From Patescibacteria group bacterium (GTDB lineage: Bacteria > Patescibacteria > Microgenomatia > Levybacterales > UBA12049), in assembly GCA_023379465.1 (NCBI GenBank), contig JAMCTM010000007.1:1-51521 (forward strand): a stretch of 51,521 bases of DNA. The letters are read 5' to 3'. The notes under the pieces are model-generated. The model had not been told where the DNA came from. It searched no databases and saw nothing but the letters and a program-made list of their open reading frames with translations. A program made the position numbers and the translations under genes. Each line of letters begins with the position of its first letter. Positions within the stretch are counted from its first letter, which is position 1. Shown one piece after another: positions 22,865-29,640 of this stretch.

Positions 22865-24232
22865 ATGAAGGAACTGAAAGGAAAATCGGTATTGCTGTTG
22901 GGCTATGGCCAAGAAAGTCAAAGCACACACAGATATCTCAAAGAGAATCATCCGGATATTTCAATCAGCATTGCCGACAGAAATCCAAAAGCCGAACCGA
23001 TATTTGACGTTGATAACGCATATCTTGGAAAAGATTACCTTGCAAATCTTTTAGGGTTTGATGTTATTGTAAGATCGCCGGGTATCCCCGTTAAAACTCC
23101 GGAGCTTGAGCGCGCCAAAGAAACGGGGATAGAAATAACATCGGCGATGAATATTTTCTTTTCGGAATGCCTTGGCGCCACTATTGGGGTTACAGGTACT
23201 AAAGGCAAAAGCACGACCGCCTCTTTAATAGAAAAAATTCTGGCCCAAAAATACAAGGATGTCCGTCTGGTGGGAAATATAGGCAATCCGGCGCTTGATC
23301 AATTGACGGATTCGGGAAAAGAAACGATTTTTGTTGTCGAACTATCAAGCTACCAGCTTGCGGATCTAAGATTCAGCCCCTCCTACGCGGTGGTATTAGG
23401 AATACTAGAGGAACACCTGGACTACCATGGCAGTCTTTCCGAGTACGTAAAAGCAAAACAGAATATAGTTACCTATCAAAATACAGATAATTATGTAATT
23501 TTTAACGGAGATAATAGTCTCGCCAGATCGTTAGCGCAAAATGCCGAATCAACCAAAATTGCTTTTTCAACAAAAGATAAAAATGAAGCAATAGTCTACG
23601 CAAAAGCCGGAAAGATTTACTATAGACCGGACGCTAAAAATAAATCCAACAAAACAGAAATTATGAATGTTTCAGATATTCCTTTATTGGGAAGGGGCAA
23701 TTTAGAAAATGTTTTGGCCGCTTCCGCCTGCGGAATGTTATTTGGGATTACGCCAAAAAATATTAGAAAAACAGTAAGAGAATTTAAGGCTTTGGAGCAT
23801 AGACTGAATTTCATCGGAGAAAAAGACGGAATTCGTTTTTACGATGATTCTTTGTCAACGATTCCCGCCGCGACAATAAACGCCTTAGAAGCCTTGGGTG
23901 AGAATGTAGAAACATTAATTGCCGGAGGTTTTGACAGAGGGATTAGTTTTGGGGAATTAGGCGAATATCTCACTCATTGCAAATTAAAAAATCTAATACT
24001 GTTTCCCGCAAGCGGAACCAGAATATGGAACGCTGTTAAGCGGCATAACAAAAATGGAAATTTGCCTAAAAAATTTAACGTATCCACAATGAAAGAGGCT
24101 GTTAATACCGCATTGGCTAATACATCGGCCGGCAAAATCTGTCTCCTGTCGCCCGCCTCCCCAAGCTTTGGCATTTTCAAAGATTATAAAGATCGGGGAA
24201 ATCAATTCAGAAGGCGGCTAGGATTTTATTAA
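22865..24232 (+). CDS. murD: MurD-type UDP-MurNAc-L-alanine-glutamate ligase
   Basis: A 455-residue Mur ligase: N-terminal Rossmann part (SVLLLGYGQESQSTHRYL), Walker-type GVTGTKGKSTTASLI, central NIGNPALD and EHLDYHGSLSEYVKAK, and a C-terminal LIAGGFDRGISF with SPASPSFGIFKDYKDRG. It acts in the cytoplasm. Because murL lies 5 bp upstream, this copy probably adds L-Glu (MurD2-like) rather than D-Glu. That specificity is inferred from the neighbour, not from residues. Confidence 0.92.
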   Translation: MKELKGKSVLLLGYGQESQSTHRYLKENHPDISISIADRNPKAEPIFDVDNAYLGKDYLANLLGFDVIVRSPGIPVKTPELERAKETGIEITSAMNIFFSECLGATIGVTGTKGKSTTASLIEKILAQKYKDVRLVGNIGNPALDQLTDSGKETIFVVELSSYQLADLRFSPSYAVVLGILEEHLDYHGSLSEYVKAKQNIVTYQNTDNYVIFNGDNSLARSLAQNAESTKIAFSTKDKNEAIVYAKAGKIYYRPDAKNKSNKTEIMNVSDIPLLGRGNLENVLAASACGMLFGITPKNIRKTVREFKALEHRLNFIGEKDGIRFYDDSLSTIPAATINALEALGENVETLIAGGFDRGISFGELGEYLTHCKLKNLILFPASGTRIWNAVKRHNKNGNLPKKFNVSTMKEAVNTALANTSAGKICLLSPASPSFGIFKDYKDRGNQFRRRLGFY

Positions 24233-24243
24233 GGGAAACTTAA

Positions 24244-24561
24244 TCAGGGCTTTCTCTGGCTCCCTGATTTTGTCAGAAGGGCATTAGCGGCTCGAAGATA
24301 CAATCTTACTTCATAGCCAAGAACGTCTGCACCCTGTAAATCGTATTGTGCCTGGACTTCTTCGGCTTGGGCTATAAATTGACGCGCCAGACTTTCTGTA
24401 CTAGACTCGGACTGATCTTGCGCCTGATATAATTCGGCTAGACGATCATTAATAAAAGCGTTTGCTTCATTATTAACCAGATCTAGCCCCTTTCGATCTG
24501 CTGCCTCTGCAAGTCTGGGTGCGAAAACTTGTTTGATTTCGAAAACGCACCTTTCCAGCAT
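24244..24561 (-). CDS. hypothetical small helical protein
   Basis: 105 residues, not recognised. It is predicted almost wholly helical, rich in Ala, Gln and Glu (QAQDQSESSTESLARQF, EEVQAQYDLQGAD), with no signal peptide or membrane segment. The stop is 11 bp from the convergent murD stop and its 5' end is about 40 bp from the ssrA 3' end, so it could be transcribed by read-through from ssrA. Its coding status is moderately supported by composition. Confidence 0.5.
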   Translation of the reverse strand: MLERCVFEIKQVFAPRLAEAADRKGLDLVNNEANAFINDRLAELYQAQDQSESSTESLARQFIAQAEEVQAQYDLQGADVLGYEVRLYLRAANALLTKSGSQRKP

Positions 24562-24600
24562 ACGCTACAAATACTAAATTATCTCAATCACAAAACACTC

Positions 24601-25013
24601 GGTGGAGATGTCCGGGAATGGCCCGGAGTCCAAAAAATTAATTAAAAAACCTCTACAAGCATAGTCGATCTTTTAAGTCACCTTATTTTGTCCAATCGAC
24701 AGGAATAAATAAAGCCAAGGTCAAAATTATAAATAAGGACAAAACCAACCTTCCTTACCGTTTCTCAACTGTGTTTATGCCCATCTTGCCCCGTTGAGAA
24801 AAGACAAAATGAACAAGACTTAAGCTACTCGGGCGTATGCCCAATTAGCCGGCTGTCTGACACCAAGCTTAGCAAGAATTGCGTCTCGCTCGGCCATTAG
24901 TGCCTCAATGCGGTTTGTGCCAGCATTTATTAGTTTTGATTATGTTTAGCGACTCTTAATCAAAGTCGGCTTGCAGTTTTTTAATGTGCTTTTTGTCGAT
25001 GCGATGCATCCCC
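24601..25013 (-). ncRNA. ssrA: transfer-messenger RNA (tmRNA)
   Basis: On the minus strand the 5' end GGGGATG (25013-25007) pairs with CATCTCC (24610-24604) as a 7-bp acceptor stem with a G3-U70 wobble, the alanyl-tRNA synthetase identity pair, followed by discriminator A; the full CCA is not encoded. Helix P2 forms from ATTAAAAAAC (24985-24976) and GTTTTTTAAT (24650-24641), ten perfect pairs. The tag frame probably starts at GCT (24924-24922) and ends with TAA at 24822-24820. That gives 34 residues ending in NWAYARVA, longer than most tags and not ending in LAA. The T-arm (UCCGG stem) has loop GCCAUUC instead of the usual UUCRANY. Confidence 0.88.
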
Positions 25014-25023
25014 AATAAACAGA

Positions 25024-25053
25024 ATTATACCACTAATCCCTGGCTAAAGTCAA
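25024..25053 (-). promoter_or_regulatory. ssrA promoter
   Basis: Minus strand TTGACT (25053-25048), an 18-bp spacer and TATAAT (25029-25024), ending 10 nt before the mature 5' end. It lies within the last codons of comF. Confidence 0.7.
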
Positions 25054-25734
25054 GCCAAATACTGTCTTTGCTCCCCCTCGTTTGAGAACATTGGCGGCCT
25101 CCGTTAAGGTTGAACCGGTAGTTAGAATATCATCTACCAAGAATGCTGTTTTCCCATGTACGATTTTGGCGGCATATTTTTTGAGTCTAAATGCCCCCTT
25201 CATGTTTTTTATTCTTTCTTTTTCCCTAAGCCCTGCCTGGGAATGGGTATTTTTTGCTCTTTCAAGGGCATCAATTTTAGACAAACCCAATTTTGCCCCC
25301 AGTTCTTGGGCTAAAATCTCCGCCTGATTATAGCCTCTTTTCCTAAACCTTGACGCGTGCAAGGGAATGGGTATGAGTATCGCGGAAGAATCCAATTCTA
25401 AAATTCTGTTGAATGTCTCATTTTGGATAATGCTTTCAAATAAAAAATCAACCAAAATACCCCGTAAATCGGAAACGTAGGGACCGTATTTAAATCTATG
25501 AATCAGTCGCTTCGCGGTTTTGTTGTAAACAATGCCGGAAAAAGCGCCGTCTATCGCGTAGCGGTTTTTGCAAACAGGATGGGTTAAATTATTAAAAGAA
25601 GGACGGCGGCAGACAGGGCAAAAAGAGCCGGTATCAAAAGAGAGGTAGGAAAAACAGTTCTCGCAAAGATATGATCCTATTTTTTTACAACTAACGCAGT
25701 ATTTGGGAAAAATAAAATCAAAAAGTCCCACCAC
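25033..25734 (-). CDS. comF: ComF-family phosphoribosyltransferase-like protein
   Basis: A 233-residue protein. The N-terminal zinc-binding part has two Cys pairs (CVSCKKIGSYLCENC and CPVC) and the C-terminal PRT domain has the PRPP-loop motif FLVDDILTTGSTLTEA. ComF proteins are needed for DNA uptake in transforming bacteria, probably at the cytoplasmic end. comM (32780-34306) in the same window supports a natural-competence role. The start is one of two adjacent GTG codons (25734 or 25731). Confidence 0.9.
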   Translation of the reverse strand: MVGLFDFIFPKYCVSCKKIGSYLCENCFSYLSFDTGSFCPVCRRPSFNNLTHPVCKNRYAIDGAFSGIVYNKTAKRLIHRFKYGPYVSDLRGILVDFLFESIIQNETFNRILELDSSAILIPIPLHASRFRKRGYNQAEILAQELGAKLGLSKIDALERAKNTHSQAGLREKERIKNMKGAFRLKKYAAKIVHGKTAFLVDDILTTGSTLTEAANVLKRGGAKTVFGLTLARD

Positions 25735-25740
25735 CTGATC

Positions 25741-25770
25741 TTAACAGAAAGCGCGAGACGATGATATAAT
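25741..25770 (+). promoter_or_regulatory. probable promoter of tRNA-Ser(GCU)
   Basis: TTAACA (25741-25746), an 18-bp spacer and TATAAT (25765-25770), ending 7 nt before the first tRNA base. Confidence 0.55.
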
Positions 25771-25777
25771 ACCTTTA

Positions 25778-25862
25778 GGAGGGTGACTCAGACGGTAACG
25801 AGAACGGTTTGCTAAACCGTGACCCCTTAAAGGTCCAGTGGGTCCGACTCCCACACCCTCCG
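25778..25862 (+). tRNA. tRNA-Ser (anticodon GCU)
   Basis: Acceptor GGAGGGT pairs with ACCCTCC, discriminator G. Anticodon stem ACGGT/ACCGT encloses TTGCTAA, giving anticodon GCT. A long variable arm (CCCCTTAAAGG region) fits Ser. T-stem GTGGG/CCCAC holds loop TCCGACT, with C instead of U at position 55. CCA is not encoded. Confidence 0.93.
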
Positions 25863-25908
25863 CAGCGTAAGAACGTTTTCGCCAAAGGCGAATTACGTTC
25901 AACGCTGC
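25862..25908. repeat. long imperfect hairpin after tRNA-Ser(GCU)
   Basis: Arms GCAGCGT..GAACGT..TTCGCC and GGCGAA..ACGTTC..ACGCTGC pair around an AAA loop with small bulges, about 19 pairs. There is no U-tract, so it is more likely a mobile-element remnant or processing structure than a clean terminator. Confidence 0.75.
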
Positions 25909-25952
25909 TGAAACGTTTAAATTTATGCAATAAATTTATTACGTTTTGCTTT

Positions 25953-26000
25953 ATGTATTATGTCTATATCCTTCAAGAAACCTATTTAAAAAGCGGATGA
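25953..26000 (+). pseudogene. GIY-YIG nuclease remnant with internal deletion
   Basis: A 15-codon frame. It joins the usual N-terminus of small GIY-YIG proteins (MYYVYILQ) to a piece that resembles their C-terminus (E-x-YLKSG) and then stops at TGA. The intact gene at 26271-26510 has the same two motifs about 60 residues apart. The middle has therefore been lost. Confidence 0.6.
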
Positions 26001-26044
26001 GGATTTAGAAGTATAAAGAGGTTGTTAAAAAGATCCCTATAACT

Positions 26045-26128
26045 GGAGGGTTGGCCGAGCGGTTTATGGCGCTGGTCTTGAAAACCAGTGAGCGCAAGCT
26101 CTCAGAGGTTCGAATCCTCTACCCTCCG
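26045..26128 (+). tRNA. tRNA-Ser (anticodon UGA)
   Basis: Acceptor GGAGGGT/ACCCTCC, discriminator G. Anticodon stem CTGGT/ACCAG with loop CTTGAAA gives TGA. A long variable arm (GAGCGCAAGCTC) fits Ser. T-arm AGAGG-TTCGAAT-CCTCT is standard. CCA is not encoded. Confidence 0.95.
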
Positions 26129-26270
26129 CTTTCACCTCGCCGAAGCGTAAGCGAAGGCGGGCTTAATCTTAAGCATTACTATTCTCTAAAAGTCCATTTA
26201 GATTGTATTGGCGAGGTTACAGCGAGATAAATCCGCTTCGTTTCGTTGGTTTCTTTAAAAAAGGAAAATT
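26129..26270. other. intergenic region with distant inverted repeat
   Basis: ACCTCGCC (26134-26141) and GGCGAGGT (26210-26217) are perfect inverted copies about 70 bp apart. GAAGCGTAAGCGAAGG at 26142-26157 looks like a short dispersed repeat. No gene is seen. Confidence 0.45.
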
Positions 26271-26510
26271 ATGCATTACGTCTATATACTGTTATGTTTA
26301 GATGAAAAAACATACATCGGCTCCGCTAACGATTTGAAAGATAGAATAAGAAGACACCAATCTGGCTATATTCCTGCCACAAAGAATAGACTCCCCATAA
26401 AGTTAATTGCTTATTTTGCATTTAGGGATGAAGCTAAAGCACGTAACTTTGAAAAATATCTTAAATCGGGTTCGGGAAGAGCTTTCCTGAAAAGGCATAA
26501 ATTTGTATAA
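26271..26510 (+). CDS. small GIY-YIG nuclease-like protein
   Basis: 79 residues, the single-domain UPF0213 type. HYVYILLCLDEKTYIGSANDL carries the GIY...YIG strands, DRIRRHQSG has the conserved Arg, and a Glu lies in NFEKYLKSGSGRAFL. Such proteins are often near tRNA or repeats, and some behave as short mobile units. It has an AAGGAA Shine-Dalgarno-like sequence. A deleted relative lies 270 bp upstream on the other side of tRNA-Ser(UGA). Confidence 0.88.
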   Translation: MHYVYILLCLDEKTYIGSANDLKDRIRRHQSGYIPATKNRLPIKLIAYFAFRDEAKARNFEKYLKSGSGRAFLKRHKFV

Positions 26511-26512
26511 TA

Positions 26513-26587
26513 AATAAGCCAAGCGTCCAAACTATGGCTAAAATTGCGAAAGCTCTGGGCGTTTTAATAGAAGAATTGCTAAAATAA
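26513..26587 (+). pseudogene. 3' fragment of an XRE-family HTH regulator
   Basis: The frame from 26513 reads KPSVQTMAKIAKALGV then LIEELLK and a stop. This is the usual last helix pair of XRE/HTH_3 regulators (compare PSLxTLxKIAKALxVSxxELL). Nothing upstream continues the domain; the GIY-YIG stop is at 26510. It is a tail without its gene. Confidence 0.6.
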
Positions 26588-26635
26588 TAGTAAAGGTTGG
26601 TTATTATAAATTTAAGTAGAGAGGAGGTGTAAACT

Positions 26636-26998
26636 ATGACAAACATTTTAGGTCCCGATTTCATCACTTTGCTCGTTGGCAATTTGGAAGCGTCATACAA
26701 ATTCTATAAAGAACAAATTGGCTTGAATGAGTCGTCTGAGAAGCAACCCAATGCGTACGCTTTCGACACCAAGCCTTGTGGGTTGGCAATAAGACAATCA
26801 CCAGACGGCCGTAAGGTCGAAAATCCCGGTCAAGGAATCATCGTATGGTTGCGCACTGCGGATGCAACATCCCTATACAACGAACTAAAGGGGCAAGGAG
26901 TCCCTATTGTTGGCGATCTCCGGAAGAGTCCATTCGGCATGACCTTCTCATTCAAAGATCCCGATGGCTACGTTATTGCCGTTCACGATGGCGGTTAA
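26636..26998 (+). CDS. VOC-superfamily (glyoxalase/dioxygenase-like) protein
   Basis: 120 residues with a VOC fold: DFITLLVGNLEASYKFYKEQIGL at the start, a central NAYAFDTKPCGLAIRQS strand, and MTFSFKDPDGYVIAVHDGG at the end. The reaction is unknown: fosfomycin/bleomycin binding, lactoylglutathione lyase and dioxygenase folds all look alike at this level. It has an unusually strong Shine-Dalgarno (GAGGAGGTG) for this window, unlike the housekeeping genes, which may point to outside origin. Confidence 0.82.
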   Translation: MTNILGPDFITLLVGNLEASYKFYKEQIGLNESSEKQPNAYAFDTKPCGLAIRQSPDGRKVENPGQGIIVWLRTADATSLYNELKGQGVPIVGDLRKSPFGMTFSFKDPDGYVIAVHDGG

Positions 26999-27024
26999 TG
27001 TAATCTCGCTACACTTGTCGAGAA

Positions 27025-27054
27025 AATTTGCCGCCGAAGAAAAACTTGAAATCG
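27025..27054 (+). repeat. gene-tail repeat, copy A (30 bp)
   Basis: Identical over 30 bp to 28397-28426. An open frame across it reads KFAAEEKLEIVL, which resembles the N-terminal segment of IS3-type OrfA but belongs to no complete gene. A TATACT lies downstream, 6 nt before the next start at 27113. Confidence 0.85.
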
Positions 27055-27112
27055 TCCTTTCCGCTCCGGTTCGCGCCAGCCAGTCAACTCTATTTTGTGC
27101 TATACTGCATCT

Positions 27113-27367
27113 ATGAAGAATTGGAATACTGATGCGTCGAAATTTAACAATGATGACGATCGAAAAATCTGGGAGCTTGTTCAGAAAATTGAGTATGGGC
27201 TTGACGGGAAACCCCTTTCCAAAAATGAAGTATTGAAGTATTGGGATAAAATTCAAAATGTGATAGCGCCGGAAAATAAAAGACTTTTAGAATTTTTTCT
27301 ATGGGGAAAACAATACTCACTCCCAACCAACAATTACTTTTGGATAAAGCAGCAGAGAATAAAATAA
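27113..27367 (+). CDS. putative partner (antitoxin-like) of the AbiEii-type gene
   Basis: 84 residues from the ATG at 27113 (a start at 27095 is possible but sits in the -10). It is acidic and helical (NNDDDRKIWELVQKIEYGL, EVLKYWDKIQNVI, ENKRLLEFFLWG), and unrecognised by name. Its last 67 bases overlap the nucleotidyltransferase-like gene, the usual arrangement of a small antitoxin before its toxin. TATACT ends 6 nt before this ATG. Confidence 0.6.
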   Translation: MKNWNTDASKFNNDDDRKIWELVQKIEYGLDGKPLSKNEVLKYWDKIQNVIAPENKRLLEFFLWGKQYSLPTNNYFWIKQQRIK

Positions 27368-27957
27368 TTACGAGTGACTATTATTTGACTGGCGGTACTG
27401 CATTATCCGAATTTTATCTGCAACATCGCTTATCGGAAGATTTGGATTTCTTTACGGAAAACGAACTTAGCGAAACCGATATCGCAGCTTGGGTAAAAAC
27501 AACTGCAAAAATATTACAAACCAAAGTAACGCTCGAAACATTGCGCGGACAGCTAATCTATTACTTTTCTTTTTCTAATGAAACGGTAAAAGTTGATTTT
27601 GCCTATTTTCCTTTCCAGGTTCTTGGGAAGTACAAGAAATACAAAGGGTTGCGAATTGCAAGCTTGGAAGACATTGCAGTCAATAAATTGCAAGCAATCT
27701 TAACGCGTTCTCGCAGCAGAGACTATTTTGATATATACGAAATACTCAAAAACAACAAGTCCACAATTGAACAAATGCGTAAAGATTATCGATTAAAGTT
27801 TGATGTATTTGTGCCTGACGAGCAACTTGCAAGACGATTAACCGCTGTGTTGGATGCAAAAGATCAGCCAAGATTTTTAAAAGCTATGGATTGGAAAATA
27901 ATCGAGCAATTCTTTCTTACGCAAGCAAAGAGTTTGCAGCCGAATATTATTGTTTAA
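27301..27957 (+). CDS. AbiEii/AbiGii-family nucleotidyltransferase-like toxin
   Basis: 218 residues. The core motif YYLTGGTALSEFYLQHRLSEDLDFF (GG..S plus D-x-D, about residues 26-50) is that of the AbiEii nucleotidyltransferase family. VKVDFAYFPF supplies the third acidic residue and IASLEDIAVNKLQAILTRSRSRDYFDIYEI is the characteristic helix. AbiEii proteins are toxins of type IV systems or phage-defence modules that transfer nucleotides, in some cases to tRNA ends (family knowledge). Function in this host is inferred. Confidence 0.83.
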   Translation: MGKTILTPNQQLLLDKAAENKIITSDYYLTGGTALSEFYLQHRLSEDLDFFTENELSETDIAAWVKTTAKILQTKVTLETLRGQLIYYFSFSNETVKVDFAYFPFQVLGKYKKYKGLRIASLEDIAVNKLQAILTRSRSRDYFDIYEILKNNKSTIEQMRKDYRLKFDVFVPDEQLARRLTAVLDAKDQPRFLKAMDWKIIEQFFLTQAKSLQPNIIV

Positions 27958-27991
27958 AATCCCTTTATGAAAAAACCCTTGGAAAATAACC

Positions 27992-28393
27992 ATGAGCAAT
28001 ATGAATCACGCCAAAGGAACATTTGAGGTAAAAATTGAGCCCAAAGAGCAATATAACGCGGGAGACGTTGATTTTGGCAGGTTTTCCGTCACCAAAAAAT
28101 TTCACGGAGATTTGGAGGGAACAAGCACAGTTGATATGCTGACAGCGGTTTCAAAAAGCGGTCCTCGCTCCTATGCCGCGCTTGAGCGGGTAACCGGAAC
28201 CTTAAATGGCAAGCAGGGGTCGTTTGTGCTTCTACAAAGAGGGACAAATATAAAAGACTCTCAAACGCTTACTGTTATCGTTGCACCCGGACTTGGCACG
28301 GGAGCATTAGCCGGACTTGAAGGTGAAATGAAAATCTCTATTGTCGGGAAGGAGCATCATTACGAGTTTGAGCATTGGTTTGCGAAGAAATAA
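27992..28393 (+). CDS. DUF3224-family protein
   Basis: 133 residues (130 if the ATG at 28001 is used). HAKGTFEVKIEPKEQYNAG, FSVTKKFHGDLEGTS, SYAALERVTGTLNGKQGSFVLLQRG and VVAPGLGTGALAGLEGEMKI-like stretches match DUF3224, an all-beta family with an allene-oxide-cyclase-like barrel. Its function is unknown. It is cytosolic, with no signal peptide. A copy of the gene-tail repeat follows its stop after 2 nt. Confidence 0.82.
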   Translation: MSNMNHAKGTFEVKIEPKEQYNAGDVDFGRFSVTKKFHGDLEGTSTVDMLTAVSKSGPRSYAALERVTGTLNGKQGSFVLLQRGTNIKDSQTLTVIVAPGLGTGALAGLEGEMKISIVGKEHHYEFEHWFAKK

Positions 28394-28395
28394 AA

Positions 28396-28431
28396 GAATT
28401 TGCCGCCGAAGAAAAACTTGAAATCGCCGCC
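28396..28431 (+). repeat. gene-tail repeat, copy C (36 bp)
   Basis: From GAATTTGCCGCC to ATCGCCGCC. 30 bp are identical to copy A and 30 of 36 positions match copy J (31350-31385). The frame K-E-F-A-A-E-E-K-L-E-I-A-A runs on to a TAA at 28456-28458, with no gene start in front. Confidence 0.85.
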
Positions 28432-28460
28432 AAAATGGAAAATATGTTACAATCATAATT

Positions 28461-28823
28461 GTGGCGACAAAAGAAACTATTGAAAAGTATTTCGCAGCAA
28501 TCCACAAAGGCGGCTGGGAAGACTATATCGCCGATGATTTTGTGTTCATCAATTCCAATCTTGACAACATCGCCTACGGTAAAAAAGCGTATGTTGACGG
28601 AGCTGGCCGTTTCTTCCGAGTTACCACGTCGGTTGAGATCCGACAGATGATTGTCGAGGGAGCCAAAGCCTGCGTTCTCGCCCGATACCAGCTGCGTTCG
28701 CCAAAAGGAAACATAGGCGCAAGCGATGTGGCAGAGATCTTAACCGTTAAAGGCGATAAGCTCTCCTCATCTGCCATTTTCTTCGACACCAAGGCCTTTG
28801 AAGATTTTATGGCGCAAGGATAA
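28461..28823 (+). CDS. SnoaL/NTF2-like protein
   Basis: 120 residues from a GTG. ETIEKYFAAIHKGGWEDYIADDFVFINSN is the alpha-helical start plus first strand of an NTF2/SnoaL fold; YGKKAYVDGAGRF and ASDVAEILTVKGDKLSSSAIFFDT continue it. The family includes small isomerases, cyclases and ligand-binding proteins, and no specific role can be read. A TACAAT ends 7 nt before the GTG. The next gene follows 7 nt after the stop. Confidence 0.75.
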   Translation: MATKETIEKYFAAIHKGGWEDYIADDFVFINSNLDNIAYGKKAYVDGAGRFFRVTTSVEIRQMIVEGAKACVLARYQLRSPKGNIGASDVAEILTVKGDKLSSSAIFFDTKAFEDFMAQG

Positions 28824-28830
28824 TAAGGAT

Positions 28831-29253
28831 ATGGCGCAAAAGGTACATACCACAAATTACTCGAATGCATTTATTGAAGCTGCTCCGGACTCTCCGGTGC
28901 ATATCGCCGAAGTGCCACCGCAAAAAGGAAATGAAAAAACAATTGCCAGCATTGAGTATGAAATGATTGCCGGAAATCCATATAAATACACCTCGGACGA
29001 GGTGCTTTTCCGGGTTTTTGCGATCAAAAACGATATTGCCGGACAAAATCTGGAAAAAGAAAGGCAGAAATTTTTTTCAAAAGGACAACCCTGTTTCCGC
29101 TCATCTCCTTTAACCAAACGATACGGATGGGGCGTTCACAGCGACGCAGAGGGAAAGATCGCAATTTTTCCGATGGAATCGTCTGAATATAAAAAATTAG
29201 TTAAAGACAAAGGTCTTAAACATTTGCGGGCAATGCGCTCAAAACGGGTTTAA
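28831..29253 (+). CDS. DUF6157-family protein
   Basis: 140 residues from the ATG at 28831 (an upstream ATG at 28798 overlaps the SnoaL-like gene). HTTNYSNAFIEAAPDSP, PYKYTSDEVLFRVFA, FFSKGQPCFRSSPLTKRYGWGVHSD and HLRAMRSKRV fit DUF6157, a small family of unknown function seen in scattered bacteria. Conserved Cys, Lys-Arg and Gly-Trp-Gly suggest a nucleic-acid- or ligand-binding surface, but this is speculation. Confidence 0.78.
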   Translation: MAQKVHTTNYSNAFIEAAPDSPVHIAEVPPQKGNEKTIASIEYEMIAGNPYKYTSDEVLFRVFAIKNDIAGQNLEKERQKFFSKGQPCFRSSPLTKRYGWGVHSDAEGKIAIFPMESSEYKKLVKDKGLKHLRAMRSKRV

Positions 29254-29274
29254 AAAATTGCTGTCAAAATAACT

Positions 29275-29640
29275 ATGGACAAACATTTCTTTAAAGACGC
29301 TTTTGGTTGGGGATTTATTCTCTGGCTTATCGGTTATGGATTAGGCATCATGCTCTTTTCATTCGTACCGCACTCTTTGATCGGCTGGATAATCATGCCG
29401 ATCGGGGTAATCATCACGCTTTGGGTGCTGCTCAATAAAATCAAGGCTGATTCTTTTGGATATTTCGCCTATCTTGCCGCAGTCTGGACATTGATCGCGA
29501 TTATTTTCGACTACTTACTTATCGTGAGGGCGTTTAAACCGGCTGACGGGTATTACAAACTTAATGTGTATTTATACTACGCTTTGACTTTTATCTTACC
29601 GCTTGTAGTTGGATGGCGTAAGAAAGTGGTTCAAAAATGA
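29275..29640 (+). CDS. four-helix membrane protein
   Basis: 121 residues with four membrane segments (about 11-32, 36-56, 63-86 and 96-114) and a basic C-terminus (GWRKKVVQK). I do not recognise the family with certainty; such proteins are widespread in CPR and Parcubacteria accessory regions. The stop overlaps the HEAT gene start (ATGA), so the two are likely cotranslated. Confidence 0.65.
   Translation: MDKHFFKDAFGWGFILWLIGYGLGIMLFSFVPHSLIGWIIMPIGVIITLWVLLNKIKADSFGYFAYLAAVWTLIAIIFDYLLIVRAFKPADGYYKLNVYLYYALTFILPLVVGWRKKVVQK

Noticed and set aside
25809..26000. A 63-codon frame running from tRNA-Ser(GCU) to 26000
   Set aside because: Its first part is the tRNA and the hairpin; only the last 15 codons resemble a protein (GIY-YIG remnant).
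27025..27110. Intact IS3 orfA from the frame KFAAEEKLEIVL
   Set aside because: The frame stops within about 20 codons, there is no orfB or DDE motif, and the other copies of the sequence diverge from OrfA after the same point.
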